Source: Xiphophorus maculatus (Eukaryota > Chordata > Actinopteri > Cyprinodontiformes > Poeciliidae). Taken from it: a stretch of 64,000 nt of DNA. The notes beneath the pieces are model-generated. The model saw nothing but the letters and a program-made list of their open reading frames with translations, was not told where the DNA came from and did no database searches. Location: positions 9,023,594 through 9,087,593 of the forward strand of contig NC_036453.1 of NCBI RefSeq assembly GCF_002775205.1, given 5' to 3'. Below are positions 22,382-35,740 of this stretch, piece after piece. The position numbers were made by a program, and so were the translations under genes. How positions within the stretch are numbered: the first letter of the stretch is position 1; each line of letters starts with the position of its first letter.

Positions 22382-23431
22382 GTGTTTGCATAAATATGAG
22401 CACTAGGGGTTGCATCAACTAGTCAACTTTTAGATTTGTCAATCCTTTCCTCTGCAAAAACCTTTTACAATCAATATCGACTAAACTGACTTTTGGAAGA
22501 ACATGGAAGATGAGGAAGTAAGTCTGTTTGTCATAGTTTGATCTGTTTTAAAATATTAAGCAATTTACCAAAGGTGTATGAACTCTTGCAAAAGCTACTG
22601 GAATAATGTGTGGCAGGTTACATGTTGTTGGTTGGACTCCTTTTATCATCCATCCAACTGATCAGTGTCACTATGTATGTTCTATTTTCTGAACTGGCAG
22701 CCTTATGCTTTTATAGAATGTTTTCTGACATCAGTTTTTTTTGTGCTGGAAAAAAAGCAGGCGTATAAAATTAAATTTAAAAAAAAATTAATTTATGGTT
22801 TCAAATTTGAAACAAATTCAGTTCAATTGAAAAATACATTAGTCATTAGTTTTTAGAATAGAATAAAATAGAATTTTTGTTTTGAACAGATGATAGATAT
22901 AATTTCACAGAATGCTATCTTCAACAAATCAGTCAGACCCACTTTGCACCCCTCCACCCCACAGAGCCAGATAAACAGTCAGCCGACAGTCAGCTTGGAT
23001 TTACTGATTAGCCTTCAGCTAACCTCTGGAAGACAGGATGCACTGGCTCATGTCTGTGTGGATTAAGGTTGCCTTTTAATTCAGCCTGTTGCTCCTGGCA
23101 AAATACCAACTGTAGAAGACGGTCAGAAAAAATGAGACAGCAAATGGTGCATCTGTATGTAAAATGAATTCCAGTAATGCTCATATCTATTTATAGAAAA
23201 GTGTTATTTTTGTGTCTCTTTTATTCAACATCATCTTCTCTTTAGGTGTGTTTCAGGGAGGTTAACTCACATGCATACTCAGTCTGTCACAGAGTATTCA
23301 CATAAAAATTAGTTATTGGTTGGATATTTTTAGTAAAACTTCCACTGCAGCATGAGGTCTAGAGATAGGGGAAGTCTTTTGAATCAACACATAGCTACAT
23401 ACAATGTTATATAAAAAATTTTACGTGCCCC
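22382..23431. other. spacer between the inverted hAT copies
   Basis: This is ordinary AT-rich sequence. A GC-richer stretch at 22935-23110 contains no supported gene. Confidence 0.45.
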
Positions 23432-25450
23432 TAGGCCTGTCGCTATAAACGATAAATTAATTAATCTTACGATAAATTAAAACTACCTACGACATTTTTT
23501 GCATTATCGTCTCTTCTGGCCTTTTTCTCTTTCTGTTAATGACACTGAATGAAAAAAAGGCTCAACTCCGGTGCTCTCCACTGACCCCCCCCTTCCTCAT
23601 TTCCCTAGTGTAAAGCCCAGCGCACACGACACGATCCGTTTTCAAAACCTGACTGATCACACATTAGCCGACAGAAATCCTAGGTATAACGGTTCGATCG
23701 GGTTCGGTCCTGTCGTGTGGTGTCCAACAATGGGCACAAAATAATGGCTACAAGTTCAGTTAACTAATTTTAAAACCAGACATTAATCAATGCTTTACTA
23801 CAATCTACCTGCAATGCATGTGGCTAGTGTCAGCGTAATGTCCTGACTGAATGAAAATCATTATAACCTATTTATGTCACGTTAACGAAGAACAGCTGAA
23901 AAGTTACCGGGTTTATCAACTGCGGTAGCAATTTCGCTCCAACTCCTCCTCTTGTCATTTCTATATTCTTTTCATGTTGAATAAACATTAATGTTGTTTC
24001 CACATATCATCTCCAATGTCCGCTGGACTTCGGATTGCGCCGTGTCAGCTAATTTCCCTCAGAAAGCGAGGAAGAGAATCCACGCTTTCTGATTGGCTAC
24101 CTGTCACATTCAACAGGTGTCGTTAAAGCTCCCAGTCGGGAAAACCTCTGGTTTAGATCGAAGCGGCAACGATGATCTGCCGTAACACACCACACAATCT
24201 TAGAAAGACCAACGTTCTAAGATTATCGTAAGGGGGAAAAAAGGAGCAAAAAATCATGTAGTGTGAACTATTGCATCAGGTAGTCGATGTGCCCATTTTC
24301 TCTATTTAAATCTAATTATTACTGAAGGGCAACATAATATACAGACTTCATAATCTGCAGTCTTTTGGTTGAATGCAGTATTTATTTCCACTTTGGCTTT
24401 ATGTTGTTTAGTTTTTTTTTCAAGTGCGTTTTTTGTTAATGGAGACTGAGAATCCATTTTATTTTTGTTTATTTTGTTTATCAGTTCCAGTGTTAAGTTT
24501 TCTTTTGAAAATAAAGTGTATCTATCTTTGGCAAGAAATCGCATGCATTATTACGTCATTTCCAATAAATCATTGTAAAAAGGTCTTCAAACAATATTAT
24601 CGTTTATCGCAATAATTTTTGAGACAATTAATCGTTATTAAAAAAGAGGATAATTTAACGTTAACTTTGGACAAATCGTTTGGCTCTTTCCTCTTTAATC
24701 TTCCCGGGATCCTCGGCGAGTGACGTTCTCCGCTCGTGACGCTCCCAGTGGGCGACGTGACAAAACTGCAGAGGAACAGAGATATGCATTTTTCTCATAA
24801 AAATAAAGACAGACAAGGGGAGACAAACAAACACAAAACAAAGACAAACAAAAAGCAAAGACGTCTTTGGAGAGAGAGCCGATGCAAAAAAGGCAAAATG
24901 GTGGCCGCTCTCTGCATTTTCTCTCCCGATGCGAAATCTTATACTAAAGAGGTGTTTCTCTATTTAATTTATGCACTCAAGGCGTTCCTCTTGTTGACCA
25001 ACTGGAAACTCCCTTAAGCACTCAGAGAAACTTGGAAACTCCCCCTGATCTACGCAAAGATCAAAGGAACATCTGCCTTCTACCGAGACAAAGAAGCGGA
25101 TAGCTGGCCCTGACCCCCGCCCCGTCTCCCACGGTCATTCTGAGTACAGAACGATCCTGAGATAAGACCTCACAGATACCTGAGAAATCTAAAGTCTCTG
25201 TCTCCCAAGGAAAATGCTAATTTTATGGCCTCCTATAGCCCGGCCTCACAGTGGGGAGGCTCCATTGAGTGATCTGCATGTTGGCCCCTGTTTGTCTGAA
25301 TGCCTGCTCATCTGCTCAACAGAAAACTGTTCCAAATAAGAGTGCTGAATATACCTTTAACACATGTCGTAAGATTAACTGTATTAAGCACTAAAAATAA
25401 TCATTTTTCCTTAACATCGTTCAGCAAAATTTGTTATGGTGACAGGCCTA
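23432..25450 (-). mobile_element. non-autonomous hAT-like element, copy 2 (inverted)
   Basis: The left end reads TAGGCCTGTCGC.ATAAACG, matching the right end of copy 1 in reverse. The right end is TTGTTATGGTGACAGGCCTA. The flanking octamers CGTGCCCC and CATGCCCC match at 7 of 8, supporting hAT insertion. An LTR-like element sits inside at 24637-25416. Interior blocks match copy 1 in reverse order. Confidence 0.75.
24637..25416 (-). mobile_element. putative solo LTR inside hAT copy 2
   Basis: The hAT end sequence is split here and the word TCGTT (24632-24636 and 25417-25421) is repeated at both edges. On the - strand the insert starts TGTTAAGG, has a TATA-like GCATAAATTAAATAG, and includes a sequence-complex 5' leader-like stretch. 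The other end does not show a canonical CA, so LTR identity is tentative; the insertion itself is clear from comparison with copy 1. Confidence 0.55.
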
Positions 25451-28400
25451 CATGCCCCTTTTCGGCAGTGTAGCACTCATCATTATTGTCTGAATGCCAA
25501 GGACAATCCCAACAGATTTACTTTCACAAGTGGAGCATTATGGCTTTCACTATAATGTGTCACTTGATATAAAGATAAAAATAAATCTTTGTTATAAATT
25601 GCTTTAAACCTGATTTGAACTTTAACACTGTGAAAGATGTAACAAGTGAATGCTGAAAATTTGATGTCAAACATGCAACTAAGGGGGTAAGAGTTTCCAG
25701 TACGTTTAACTAAATAGGACCATTTCATAATACAATCAAGTAACGATATTACCTTCAGTTATGAAAATGCTGTATATATAAAAAGTAACTTTAAAGACAT
25801 CTGATTTAGCATCATAACTGTATCCGACCCTTACAAATTGACCTCTGTCTCCTAAAGAAGCTACTACCCTTTCTGACACTTTGCCTTCAGTGCCTCATCA
25901 CAACAATGCTGCTTACAGTCATTCAAGCATCGGACTGAGAAGCTCAGAGCAGAGTCTGATGATAGGCTCAGCAGACTTAGTTCCAATTCTACCAGATGTT
26001 TGCTAACTGCTGCTACTGCTAGTCTGAAGAAGCCGTACAGCAGAGGCGGTGGGCAAAGGGAGCTCAGCTGGGCTGAAGATCCAAGGTGGAGCTTTGACTT
26101 CCCCAAATAGCTGCCATGGGATTCATTCAAAGATGCATGAATGAGTCAAAGCAACACTCTGGGTTTGCTTTGGATGAACACTATAGCATAATATAAAGCT
26201 AAAAAAAAATATTTTGACATATTATTCTTCCTTTATTCATGGTACTTGTGAAACAGTGAAGATCTAAGAAAATGGCTATATTTGAAACCATCTTTCAACT
26301 ACTTTCTATCTATTTACAAGGAAAGTTTTAATATTTTATGACTATTTTTTAATCATTAATATCTGCACAGCAGGCAGCTCCATATATTACCCTTAGAAAC
26401 ACAAGTAGCTCTGTTCCAAGTGCTTTCATAATGCAAGAAGAACATGTAGGCATGGAAGATTTGAGCCACAAAGTACAGTTAAAACCGAATACTGAAAATA
26501 ATTTAGTTTTATATTCCAGCTGCATATGAATGATAAACAACAAAAGTATAACTATTGCAGAAATCAGGTAAAAATAGTTAATAATTTCTCAGCAAATTCT
26601 AGTCTATTTAAGTTTGATTTGCTTTGAGTTAAATTGCTGAAAGTTAACCTGTAAAATGGTTGTAACTTGGAACAAAAGGATTGGTTTTTCCTTTATATTT
26701 ATAACATCTAAGCTATTTTGCTCTTTCACTACTACAAACATCTGTAGTTTCAAAACAATAGGGGAAGTTTATAAACTCCAATTATTCCTGTGTAAAATCT
26801 CGGTGTATTTGTCACACGTTTTTTCTATGCTCACAGAATTGCATGATACAGGTCCAGATCTTAACTTTACAGTACAGTCTCTAGTCTCAATGTAGCTTTG
26901 AAAAGGATGAAAAATCCTTCAACAATTTACCTGACAGTCTGTAAATTACAACCGATAAATTCAGGTAATTGTCATTACTTTATATTGAGCTTGTCACCTT
27001 CAACAATGTGGTGGTTAGCACACCGGAAGTGAAACAATTTCAGCAGATGTTCACACTTTAATGATTTTTTTTCTGGAACATAAAAGGAGAATTAACAGAA
27101 CAAACCTAACTGAATGTAAGATTACCCTTCCATGTAACTACACTAAGACCTTTTTTTCTGTGCATGTTCATGACAAACAAATGCGTGTGTGTTGGCATGT
27201 GGCAGCCAGTTATCAGGTCTGTCCAGCTGCTTCATGCACACTAAGCTCTTTACCAGCCAACACAACAGACTTGGAATATCTCGTAAACACACACATCTGT
27301 TAGCCTAAAATCCACATAATAGCAGCTTTCTGTTTCAGCTTTTTTCCTCAGTTCAACAGTTGTTTTTTTAACATGAGTTCAATGTGTTAACAAGTACAAT
27401 CTTATGCTTTAAAAAATAAAAGTCATTAAAATTGTATCTTAGTAAGAGTTTGAATTAAAAAACAAGTGGAAAAAAAATAACCAGCTGGATTTTGATCTTA
27501 GATTCAAGGAGTCTTGTTTCTCTGTTTGAATTAGGAAGTGGCCAGTAAAAAAAGAGGTTAGGAGAAGATGCCATTTGTTGTCCTCTCCTAACCTCTGGTC
27601 ATTGATGTCATTGGAAATGTTCCACAGTTACGTGTTTGTACTTCGGGAGGAAACCAGAGGATGTACATTTACACTTACATCCTTGACTGACCTCAGTTGT
27701 GAACTAATATCTGTCATCTATATTCACTTATACTTGCAGTGTTACAATTTAAAGAAACCAATTAACCCAATAGTCATGTTTTTGGACTGTGAGAAGAACT
27801 CTAAAGAACCCAAGCATGCACAGGCAGAAGAAAGACTGTTGGTTTTGTAATTTGAACCAAGTAAATGTGTAAGAAAACATTTATGAAATATTTTCTTAAA
27901 TGTTGAAAATATTTAAGATACCAGGGTGGGCACTGGTAGTGGATCTTTTAAAATGAGGGGAAATAGAATGAGTAGAAAAAACCTAAAGAGAATTAATGCA
28001 AAGCATTGTGGGATTAATAGTTCTTATACCAGCCTTATGTAGTTCAGTCCCTCATGGCTGGGGGCCGAACATGTGTTATTTGATCATATTTAAATGAAAA
28101 AATAACACTTTTGGCCACTTTCTCTTTGGTTTTGTAGTTTATACTTCCTCATTACAAGCAATAATACAACTGTTGGGCAGCAGAAGCACCCATTGAAAAG
28201 GCAATCTATAACTGAATCTGATATGGACAACATAATCTCTATGATATGGCTATAAAACATCATCAATATTATTGGTCTTTTTTTCTTTACAAACATGTTT
28301 CTACTATTTGCATTGTGTTGAATATAAACAACTTCAGTAGGAGCTGGCAAGAGATGGTTTTGCAACCAAAATATAAAATACATCAAGAAAGGTTTTTTAA

Positions 28401-29740
28401 AAAAGAAGTAAATTGCAAAGTCCTAAAGTGTTAGAGAAGTTTCTTCAGCCTCCATGTTGAAACACATCTCATCATTTCACAACTGCTTTATGTAATGCCT
28501 TTTTCCTCAGGCAAAAAAATAAAAAATAAAAATGTATGTTTAGAAAATTCAATCAAGAAAATAAATAATAAAATATTTAAATTGATTTTATATTTGAATC
28601 AACTATTTAGTTTTTTTTTTTACAGTAATACAGTTTATGTGTGTGAGAGGGTTTGGTTGTGTTTTTGTAAGAGTATATGTAGGCATGTAAACTCTATTAT
28701 AAATTTTGGCTTATGTTGCTTCTCATAGTAAACTGTAGAATAGACAAGGCATGAATCCATTAGAAGAAAGAAATTATGAAAAAGGCAAAATTGTGAAAGT
28801 TCAGAAACAAAAAAGCAAGTTACCACCTATCTACGGCATGTTTAACTTGTTCTATTTTATTCATCTTCAGTCAAAAAAAGATGTTTGACAAAAATAATGA
28901 CTTTTGGGTTCCAATGTTGATGGGTGGGGGATCTAAAAGTTGAAGCTGTGGTGGCAGGAAAATAAGTCAAGGGATAGAAAAGTGTAGAAGGAGAGCAATG
29001 TGATAAATCCTCCTCAGATTTGAGTGACCATGAGGTGTGACATAATCCCAAGGGCTAATGGTTGAAATATTCCCATATGAAATAGGACTCTTGTGGACTC
29101 TTTCCCATAAAATAGAAACTTTATCAGTCATTCTTAACTCCTTATACTTAAGTTTTATGTTTTTGTTACAGAGAAAAAGAATAAATTACATTTACTGTTA
29201 TATAGATATGACATCTTTTTCAGTGTAGGGTTAGGGTTAGAGTTGCAAACTTTTAAACAAAATGTTTCATTGGAGTTTAATGCCATAGAGTCAAAACAAA
29301 CAGCTGATATGATGAGGAGAAAATGAGCTCTTTCCTTTTTTTTAACTCAGGGTCATCTTCTGAACTCAAAGTCCATCTCATCTGGGTGTAAGACACAAAA
29401 TCTCACTGGTTTGAGCATCCCACATCAAAGATCTTGTTTCTTTAGTTTTGTTTTGCCTGCAGTTCAGCTTCAATGATCGCAAAAAGGCCAATGAGCTAAG
29501 ATCACAGCATGAAAAACATCATCCATCTACCCATAACCACAGTAACTAGTAGCCCAGGGACAGAGAAGAACATTTAATGAGCTGTACCTTCAGATGGAAA
29601 ACATGTTTTTTTTGCATGTATTTTTTCCTCTGTGAAATCTTCTGATTGTCTGCTGATACTGACCTCCTGACAAGCCACTCACCACACTGTTGATCAAGAA
29701 ACTCCTGTCATATTATTGTAGATATCAGAGCTGCGGCCTC
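25451..29740. other. intergenic, no gene recognised
   Basis: The stretch is AT-rich, with scattered short ORFs and no splice-bounded exon set. A GC-richer patch at 25860-26110 is unassigned. A 13-bp inverted repeat with an 18-base loop lies at 27553-27596. Two TTAGGG units at about 29228 are isolated. Confidence 0.45.
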
Positions 29741-29744
29741 TGAG

Positions 29745-30240
29745 GCAATCTCATTTCAAAGTGCTTTACGTCATAGAAACACAGAAATACAAAGCCGGGG
29801 CCATGCTGTGGTGGCGTAGGGGATAGCTCAACCCATGTTTGGAGGCCTTGAGTCCTCGACGTGGCCGTCTCGGGTTCGATTCCCAGACCCGGCGATATTT
29901 GCCGCATGTCTTCCCCCCTCTCCTTTCCTGTTAGCCTACTTTCATATAAGGGACACTAGAGCCCACAAAAGACCCCCTGGAGGGGAAGAAAAAAATATAA
30001 AGCCATACAACACACAGTCAACAATGTTACATTTTTAAATCATTACATATCAAATTAATGTTTAATGTTTCATTGATTAAGTTTCAAAAGCAACTCTAAA
30101 CAGCTGGGTTTTAGTATAGATTTAAAGAAACTCAGTGTTTTGACTATTTTGCAATTTTCTTGAAGTTTATTCCAGATTTGTGGTGCATAGAAGCAGAATG
30201 CTTCTTCATACATTACATAGAGCTGTTGTTCTGCTAAACA
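29745..30240 (-). mobile_element. L2-like LINE 3' fragment, split by a SINE
   Basis: The - strand reads a degraded reverse-transcriptase end (around FYAPQIWNKL, then LSFFKSILK) followed by a 3' tail ending GTAAAGCACTTTG at 29755-29770. The tail is interrupted by the SINE at about 29800-30000. Confidence 0.6.
29800..30000 (+). mobile_element. tRNA-derived SINE
   Basis: A tRNA-like head has an A-box-like GTGGCGTAGGGGATAGCTC and a perfect B-box GGTTCGATTCC at 29873-29883. It is followed by the non-tRNA body TTTGCCGCATGTCTTCCCCC and GACCCCCTGGAGGGG, then an A-rich tail. The body type is familiar from teleost tRNA-SINEs. It lies within the L2 fragment. Confidence 0.75.
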
Positions 30241-30316
30241 GAGCATATTAATTGCTTTTTATAATGTTTTCAAATACTGCACTGCAAAAACATCTTACTA
30301 AACATTTTGTCTAGTT

Positions 30317-30423
30317 CATCCATCCATTGATTTTCAAACACCCTTGTCCCTAGTGGTGCCTATCTCCAGCTAACGTTTCGGGCGAGAGGCGGGGTCACCC
30401 TGGACAGGTCGCCAGTCTGTCTC
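30317..30423. mobile_element. short retroposon (CATCCATCC-type) with 15-bp duplication
   Basis: The 107-bp insert starts CATCCATCCATTG and contains CTATCTCCAGCTAACGTT and GGACAGGTCGCCAGTCTGTC. The 15-base word ACATTTTGTCTAGTT flanks it exactly (30302-30316 and 30424-30438), a target-primed retroposition signature. A related copy is at 47938-48066. Confidence 0.85.
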
Positions 30424-30511
30424 ACATTTTGTCTAGTTTCTAGTGCAAATATCTTAGTACTCTTCAAATAAGACAAAAATAACTTACAAGTAGCTTTTAA
30501 ATGAGATATAT

Positions 30512-30898
30512 TGTGAGAAACACCAAATTTATTAGTTTATTTGTTTATTTTACTGTTCATGTATATTATAGTTCACAGGTACCCCACCCAATTTGTTTTG
30601 CTTATTATAATAAGTTAATTCATTCTTAACTGTAGCTTGTTCATTCCTTCAGAACTTGGTTTTGTGTCCGTCTTGTGCCTTGATCTTTGGTACTGATTTT
30701 TCCTATATGTCATTGAATGCGACTGTTTTACGTGTGTTATTTGAACGTGCCGTTTACTAGGCAGTGCACAGTTTCTGTTCTGCTGAGGACCATTAGGCAC
30801 CTGGTGTGACAAGCTGAGTTTTTGTATTAAAGTAAATAAAACCTTTTTTTATTCGGAAAGACAGCTCCGGATGTCATCTGTGCCTGAGCCCAACAACA
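30512..30898 (+). mobile_element. putative short solo LTR
   Basis: The 387-bp insert has TG...CA ends (TGTGAGAAAC, CCCAACAACA), an AATAAA-type signal at about 30833, and a 3-4-bp repeat (TAT/TATA) at the edges. It interrupts the MITE arm. Family unknown. Confidence 0.5.
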
Positions 30899-31063
30899 TA
30901 TACCAGCATGTTTAAAGTAAATAATTCTTTAATATTGATGGAAAAAGTTCTACAATTTAAATGATAACATGGGAAAATGTCTTGCTATAAGTGAAATTAT
31001 CTGCTAGTGGAACTATTACTTTATTAATTTTAAGAAATTATTTATTTAAAACAAGCTTCTAGG

Positions 31064-32058
31064 AAATTTGTGAAAAAGGTTTTAAGATCACCAACAGGTT
31101 GGAATGAATTTGACTGAAAATTAAGAATAAGATTCTTCAAAACACATTTCAGTATTTCAAAATATGACAGAAATGCTATAAATTTGTGCTGGAGGAATTG
31201 TAATCAGATTGAGGATCACGTTCACATTTTCTGGGACTGCCCGGTACTGATTCCATTCTGGCAGGGGGTTCAGGCAGAAATTTAAAAAAATATTTAAGTT
31301 CATGTTACCACTCTACCCACTGCATTATATATTGGGTTTGACCTCAGGAGAAAATATTGGGAAAGGGAAGTCCAGTTACTACAGATTCTGCTACTGGTTG
31401 CAAGGAAAATGATAACTCTGTCCTGGCTCAAGCTTTTGTCTCCCACCCTTCAACAATGACGAGAAAGATTGAAGAATGTGTATATAATGGAAAAGATAAC
31501 AGCAAAACTTCATGTAAAAATTGACGTTTTTCTGAGTGTATGAACCCCAGCTATTTCCCACTTTGGATGGCCACACAGATAAAGATGCTATGGGTTATAA
31601 AAAGCTGTGTTAGTCCCCTTTGTATGTCTCTCTCTTTTAATGGAAGACACCATGGACCCGGTGTCTGAACAACAAGGAGGCAGAGAAACTGAGAGACATT
31701 ATTACACTTAGGGCAGCAAGACTAGTTTATTTTGGTAAATTATTATATTTAGCTAAATATTATTGCTGAGGGGCACAAGCAGGCCTCCTGATCCACAGAT
31801 TAAAAAAATAAAAATAAAATATTGAAAAAACATTTTAAAAAACTCAAAAAGGGCACTAGAGACATCAAGGATAAAAGGGGCAGGGGCTCAAGCCCCTCTT
31901 GTTCCCCCCACCTGCATGTGCCTGGATGTAAAAGTTTGCTAAGCCCTTTTTTTCCCTCTCTTTTCTGTTGTACTATGTAAGTGCATGTATAAATATACAT
32001 ATGCATATACTGTATGTTGGATTCATAATATTCTTAAATAAAGAATGTTAAAAAAAAC
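31064..32058 (+). mobile_element. 5'-truncated L1-type LINE
   Basis: A degraded ORF2 C-terminus is readable: KTHFSISKYD, CWRNC, then DHVHIFWDCPV and FWQGVQAEI, the conserved cysteine/histidine C-terminal motif of L1 ORF2. Later frames give TLSWLKP and MEKITAKLHV. A 3' UTR ends in AATAAAG and a short A-run. The word AAGCTTCTA flanks the insert on both sides (about 31055 and 32061), as expected of a target duplication. Confidence 0.8.
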
Positions 32059-32184
32059 CAAGCTTCTATATCTTGCTGAAATGTTACTTGTAAGTTAGTT
32101 TTGTCTTATTTCAGGTGTACTAAGATATTTGACCTAGAAACTAGACAAACATACTTGGTAAGATTTTTTTATGTTATTGCAGTG

Positions 32185-32928
32185 TAGCAGGTGTTGATGC
32201 TCTCATGACGTGAAAAAAATAGTACAAGTAATACTGTAATCCCCATCAAGCGCTTAATTTTTGCGGCTTGCAAACAGAGCATCAAAATTTGTAATTGATA
32301 GGATAAATAAACAAATTTATTATGGTTTACCAAATAATGATTAGCATTATAACTGCTCACCCTTACTGACAAAATGTCCTGTACCACAATGTACTTATAG
32401 TACAAATTGGAAAACTGTGCAGTGAGCTTAGCCAGAGGTAATAATGGGAGATTACATTCGTTTCACTAGAGAAAAACTGTTGTTAAAGCAAAAAAACTAA
32501 GGCTGACCAGAATAGCATTTCTTGTGCTTTTCTACAGCAGTCATCAAGTGAGAAGCACCCTGACCAGATCAAATCACAGGACAACTCAGAGAAACACAGG
32601 ACAAAACCACTATGCATATCCTCAAATTAACACAGAAAAACGATTCAGAAAGACCAGTTAAAGTGACAGGCATATTTTTGGACTGTGAGAGAAAGCTGGA
32701 GTACTCCTGTCGTAACCATGGAATCAGTCTTTCAATCTCAGGATGGTAGCTCAAAGCACTACAAAATCAAAATAGGCTGAAATTCTTCTGGTTAATGTGT
32801 CTAAAACTGAAATCTTCCTTTAATTCAATAAGTTGAGAATTTCATTGAATACTTTCTACTATTTTTCTAACTTTTTTTTGTTTTTATCTTTCTAAATGCA
32901 GGGTTTTCTCATTTTTCCAAACAGTTTT
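32185..32928. other. intergenic, nothing recognised
   Basis: No gene or repeat could be supported in this AT-rich stretch. Confidence 0.4.
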
Positions 32929-33231
32929 TGTCGTGTTCTGTGTTTTCTGTGTGTTAATTTCGAGTTTTCTGTGTCGTTGAGTCTCTTTGTTGTCCTGTCC
33001 TCCCCTTGATTGTTCCCAGGTGTGTCTCGTTCTGTGATTACCCGCTGTGTATTTAAATCCACCTGTGTTCCTTGTTCGGTCCTCGTCATTGTCTAGTCCG
33101 TTCGTTATCAGTGTGTCCATGTCCCTGCTGCTCGTTGTTTTAGACTGTGAGTTTCTTCATTAAATCATTATTCATCTTACCTGGGTCCGCTGCGTCTGCC
33201 TCACCACCCCTCACCACCGCATTTCATGACA
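32929..33231 (+). mobile_element. solo LTR (Gypsy-like)
   Basis: The 303-bp element has inverted ends TGTCGTG/CATGACA and an exact 5-bp duplication GTTTT (32924-32928 and 33232-33236). A TATTTAAAT box lies at about 33050 and an ATTAAA signal at about 33160. A diverged relative is at 47851-48480. Confidence 0.8.
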
Positions 33232-33732
33232 GTTTTATCATTGAGCTGATCTACATTTGAGAGTTGAACACCAGAACAGCCAAATAATTTTCAAGGAAAA
33301 CACAAAAAAGCCTTAGAAAATCAACAGATCATTCAGTGTTTATGTGAAATTTAGTGCACATTTATCTAATTCTCTATCTAAAAAATATTTTGTTTTGTTT
33401 TGAAAAGTGGTTAAAATGTTTCATGTGAGATTTAAAAAATGGATTAAAACATAGGTGCTTAATAATTAAATCAGTCATTAGTTATTCAAATATGCTGAAA
33501 TCGCATGCTGTACTCTCACCTTGCCTTAATGTCAGCAGATGGTATTTTGACACAATGAGAGTTCCTGCCAGAAAAACTTACCTGGATTTCAGAAACCAGG
33601 CCTGAAGCATTAATGACTAAAACAAACAACTTTATTGAAGAGCTACATTTCATCTACATTCTTCATTGGAGCTGCACAATATGAAGAAAACATTTAATTG
33701 CCAAAGTAATACTGAATAACCCTATGACAATA

Positions 33733-34866
33733 CAGTGAACCCTCGTTTTTCGTGGGGGTTGCGTTCCAAAAAGAACCTGCGATAGGCGAAATCTGTGAAG
33801 TAGTTACCTTTTTTTTTTTTTACAATTATTATACAGCATAATTAAATACTCTACATTAAAACCAAAGAACAAAACCTGTTTTCAGGCCCAAGCATTTTTT
33901 TACAAATATAACGCTTGATAGGTTTATTTTTGTCCTAACCTGCAAAGAATCAGCCAGAGACAGAGGTTACTTTTCTGCAGAACAGGAGAATTGAAAACAG
34001 ACGCGAAGAATCGCTGTCAAACACTGTCTGGAATCAATTCTGCCAGATCTTTCTTTGCATTACTCTTTATTGTATAGAAAAAGGAGGTTGGGCTTCTTCA
34101 CACAGTCACACAGAGAATTGACCAACGATCTTTACGTTCTGGAACCTTCTGTGGACATGCCCTTACAAGGGCATGTGGCTGACCACAACTAATCAGTTAC
34201 ACATGGAGCTAACATGAATTAAAACATGAATTAAAACATGAATGTTTTAACGTTTTTAGCTTCCAGGCAAACTTCCTAAACAAAGTTAATAATGTACTAC
34301 AGAAGATTAATAAAGTACTACAAAAGAGAGAAGTTAAGTAAACATAAAACAGAATAATAATATGAGAATAATAATATAAAAAGAATAATATGAAAACATA
34401 ACTTGTAAAATAAACTCATAAGTAAATGAACAGGAGGATAATTTTTCTAACGCTTTCTTACAAATAACTACAGTAAAATAATCATTTTAATCAATATGAA
34501 GTACAGTAGGACAAATTGTGACTCGCGTATTTCACTATTCCTCTGACTGTGACACTGCGACCTCACTCTGCTCTCAAGTGTCTTTCTTCTGAAGTCTGTG
34601 GTGCAGGTATTTTTTCGAGAGAAGAACATAGTTATTGGTAGTTGTCACTCTTTTTTTCTTCTGGGCAAAAACATTTACCAAAATTTGCTGTATTACGTAT
34701 ATTTAAGTACCGTAACGTTATTGGCACACAGGTAGAGAAGAAGCGCGGAGACTGTTTAGCCAATCAGGACGCAGAATACAATGCACTGTGAAAAAAAACT
34801 GCACAAAAAAATCCGCGAAGCAGCGAGGCCGTGAAAGGTGAGCCGCGTTATAGAGAGGGTTCACTG
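33733..34866. mobile_element. non-autonomous mariner/Tigger-like element
   Basis: The inverted ends CAGTGAACCCTCG...GCGAAATC and GCGAGGCCGTGAAAGGTGAG...GGGTTCACTG are flanked by TA dinucleotides (33731-33732 and 34867-34868). The 1.1-kb interior has no transposase frame. Confidence 0.8.
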
Positions 34867-35740
34867 TATTGATAATCTTTAACTTCACAGAGGTAGACAG
34901 CTTTTTTTGTTCTTATGCAAACAGATTTGCTGAATTTACTCCTATCTAAAGTAAGTAATTGGATTAGTTACTTCTTCTCCTATTGACAGAACATTTTAAT
35001 AGAAATTGCAGGAGCAGGTATTGTTTGGCTTTACTGTTATGTGTTGTCAAAATTTAATCTAATAAACCACCCCTAGCAGAACATAACTGCATTTTACTCC
35101 ACATAAATTAGTAAAATAAAAAGCTACTGTTGTGTTGTACCTTCCAAGTCTCACATGTTTTTGTGTTTTTTCCAAAGGGACAAACAGGATTCAATGCCAC
35201 ACTGCTGCAATATGATTGTTTGAGCCATTGCAGTGATAAGCAGGTGAGTGTGTTCTCTAGTGGAAAAAACAGAGGTGTGATTGACCCAGATTTAACCTGC
35301 AGACATGACATGGCCTCACCTTCATGACAACACACTGCTACATGTGTGTGAGTTACAGTACAAATTGCCACAGCCAAGAATCAGCTCCCTCGGCGGAGGC
35401 ACACTTCAACCCCCCCCCGCCCAAGTGTCTCATCTGCACTGACATATGGACACACACACTCATCACCTCTCCAGCTGCTCTCCCACACACACACAAGCAT
35501 ACATATATACATAATTCCCACTGATTTTCCCCCTGAATCATAATCTGTTCAGAGACTCACAGCGGTGCTGTGACATAATCCGGTGGACCAATGTCTGTCA
35601 CTGCAGCCCATTCATGTTGTTAAAAAGCCTGCAGGCTCCAAAGCATTGTTCTGCTCTATCTTTACCTGCATTTGAAACTCATGGGAATTCAGATTTCAGC
35701 CCTGAGATGTCAAATGAATTTGCAGACAAAATCTTGATGA

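Larger units (their letters stand above)
30280..32184. mobile_element. large palindromic MITE broken up by three later insertions
   Basis: The left arm CACTGCAAAAACATCTTAC...TTTGTCTAGTTTCTAG and right arm CTAGAAACTAGACAAAC...TTATTGCAGTG are inverted complements over more than 100 bases once the insertions are removed. Within it lie a short retroposon (30317-30423), a putative solo LTR (30512-30898) and an L1 fragment (31064-32058). The target duplication of the MITE itself was not resolved. Confidence 0.75.

Noticed and set aside
29226-29240. TTAGGG-like repeats suggesting telomeric sequence
   Set aside because: Only two units occur, with no run; chance or a trivial interstitial match.
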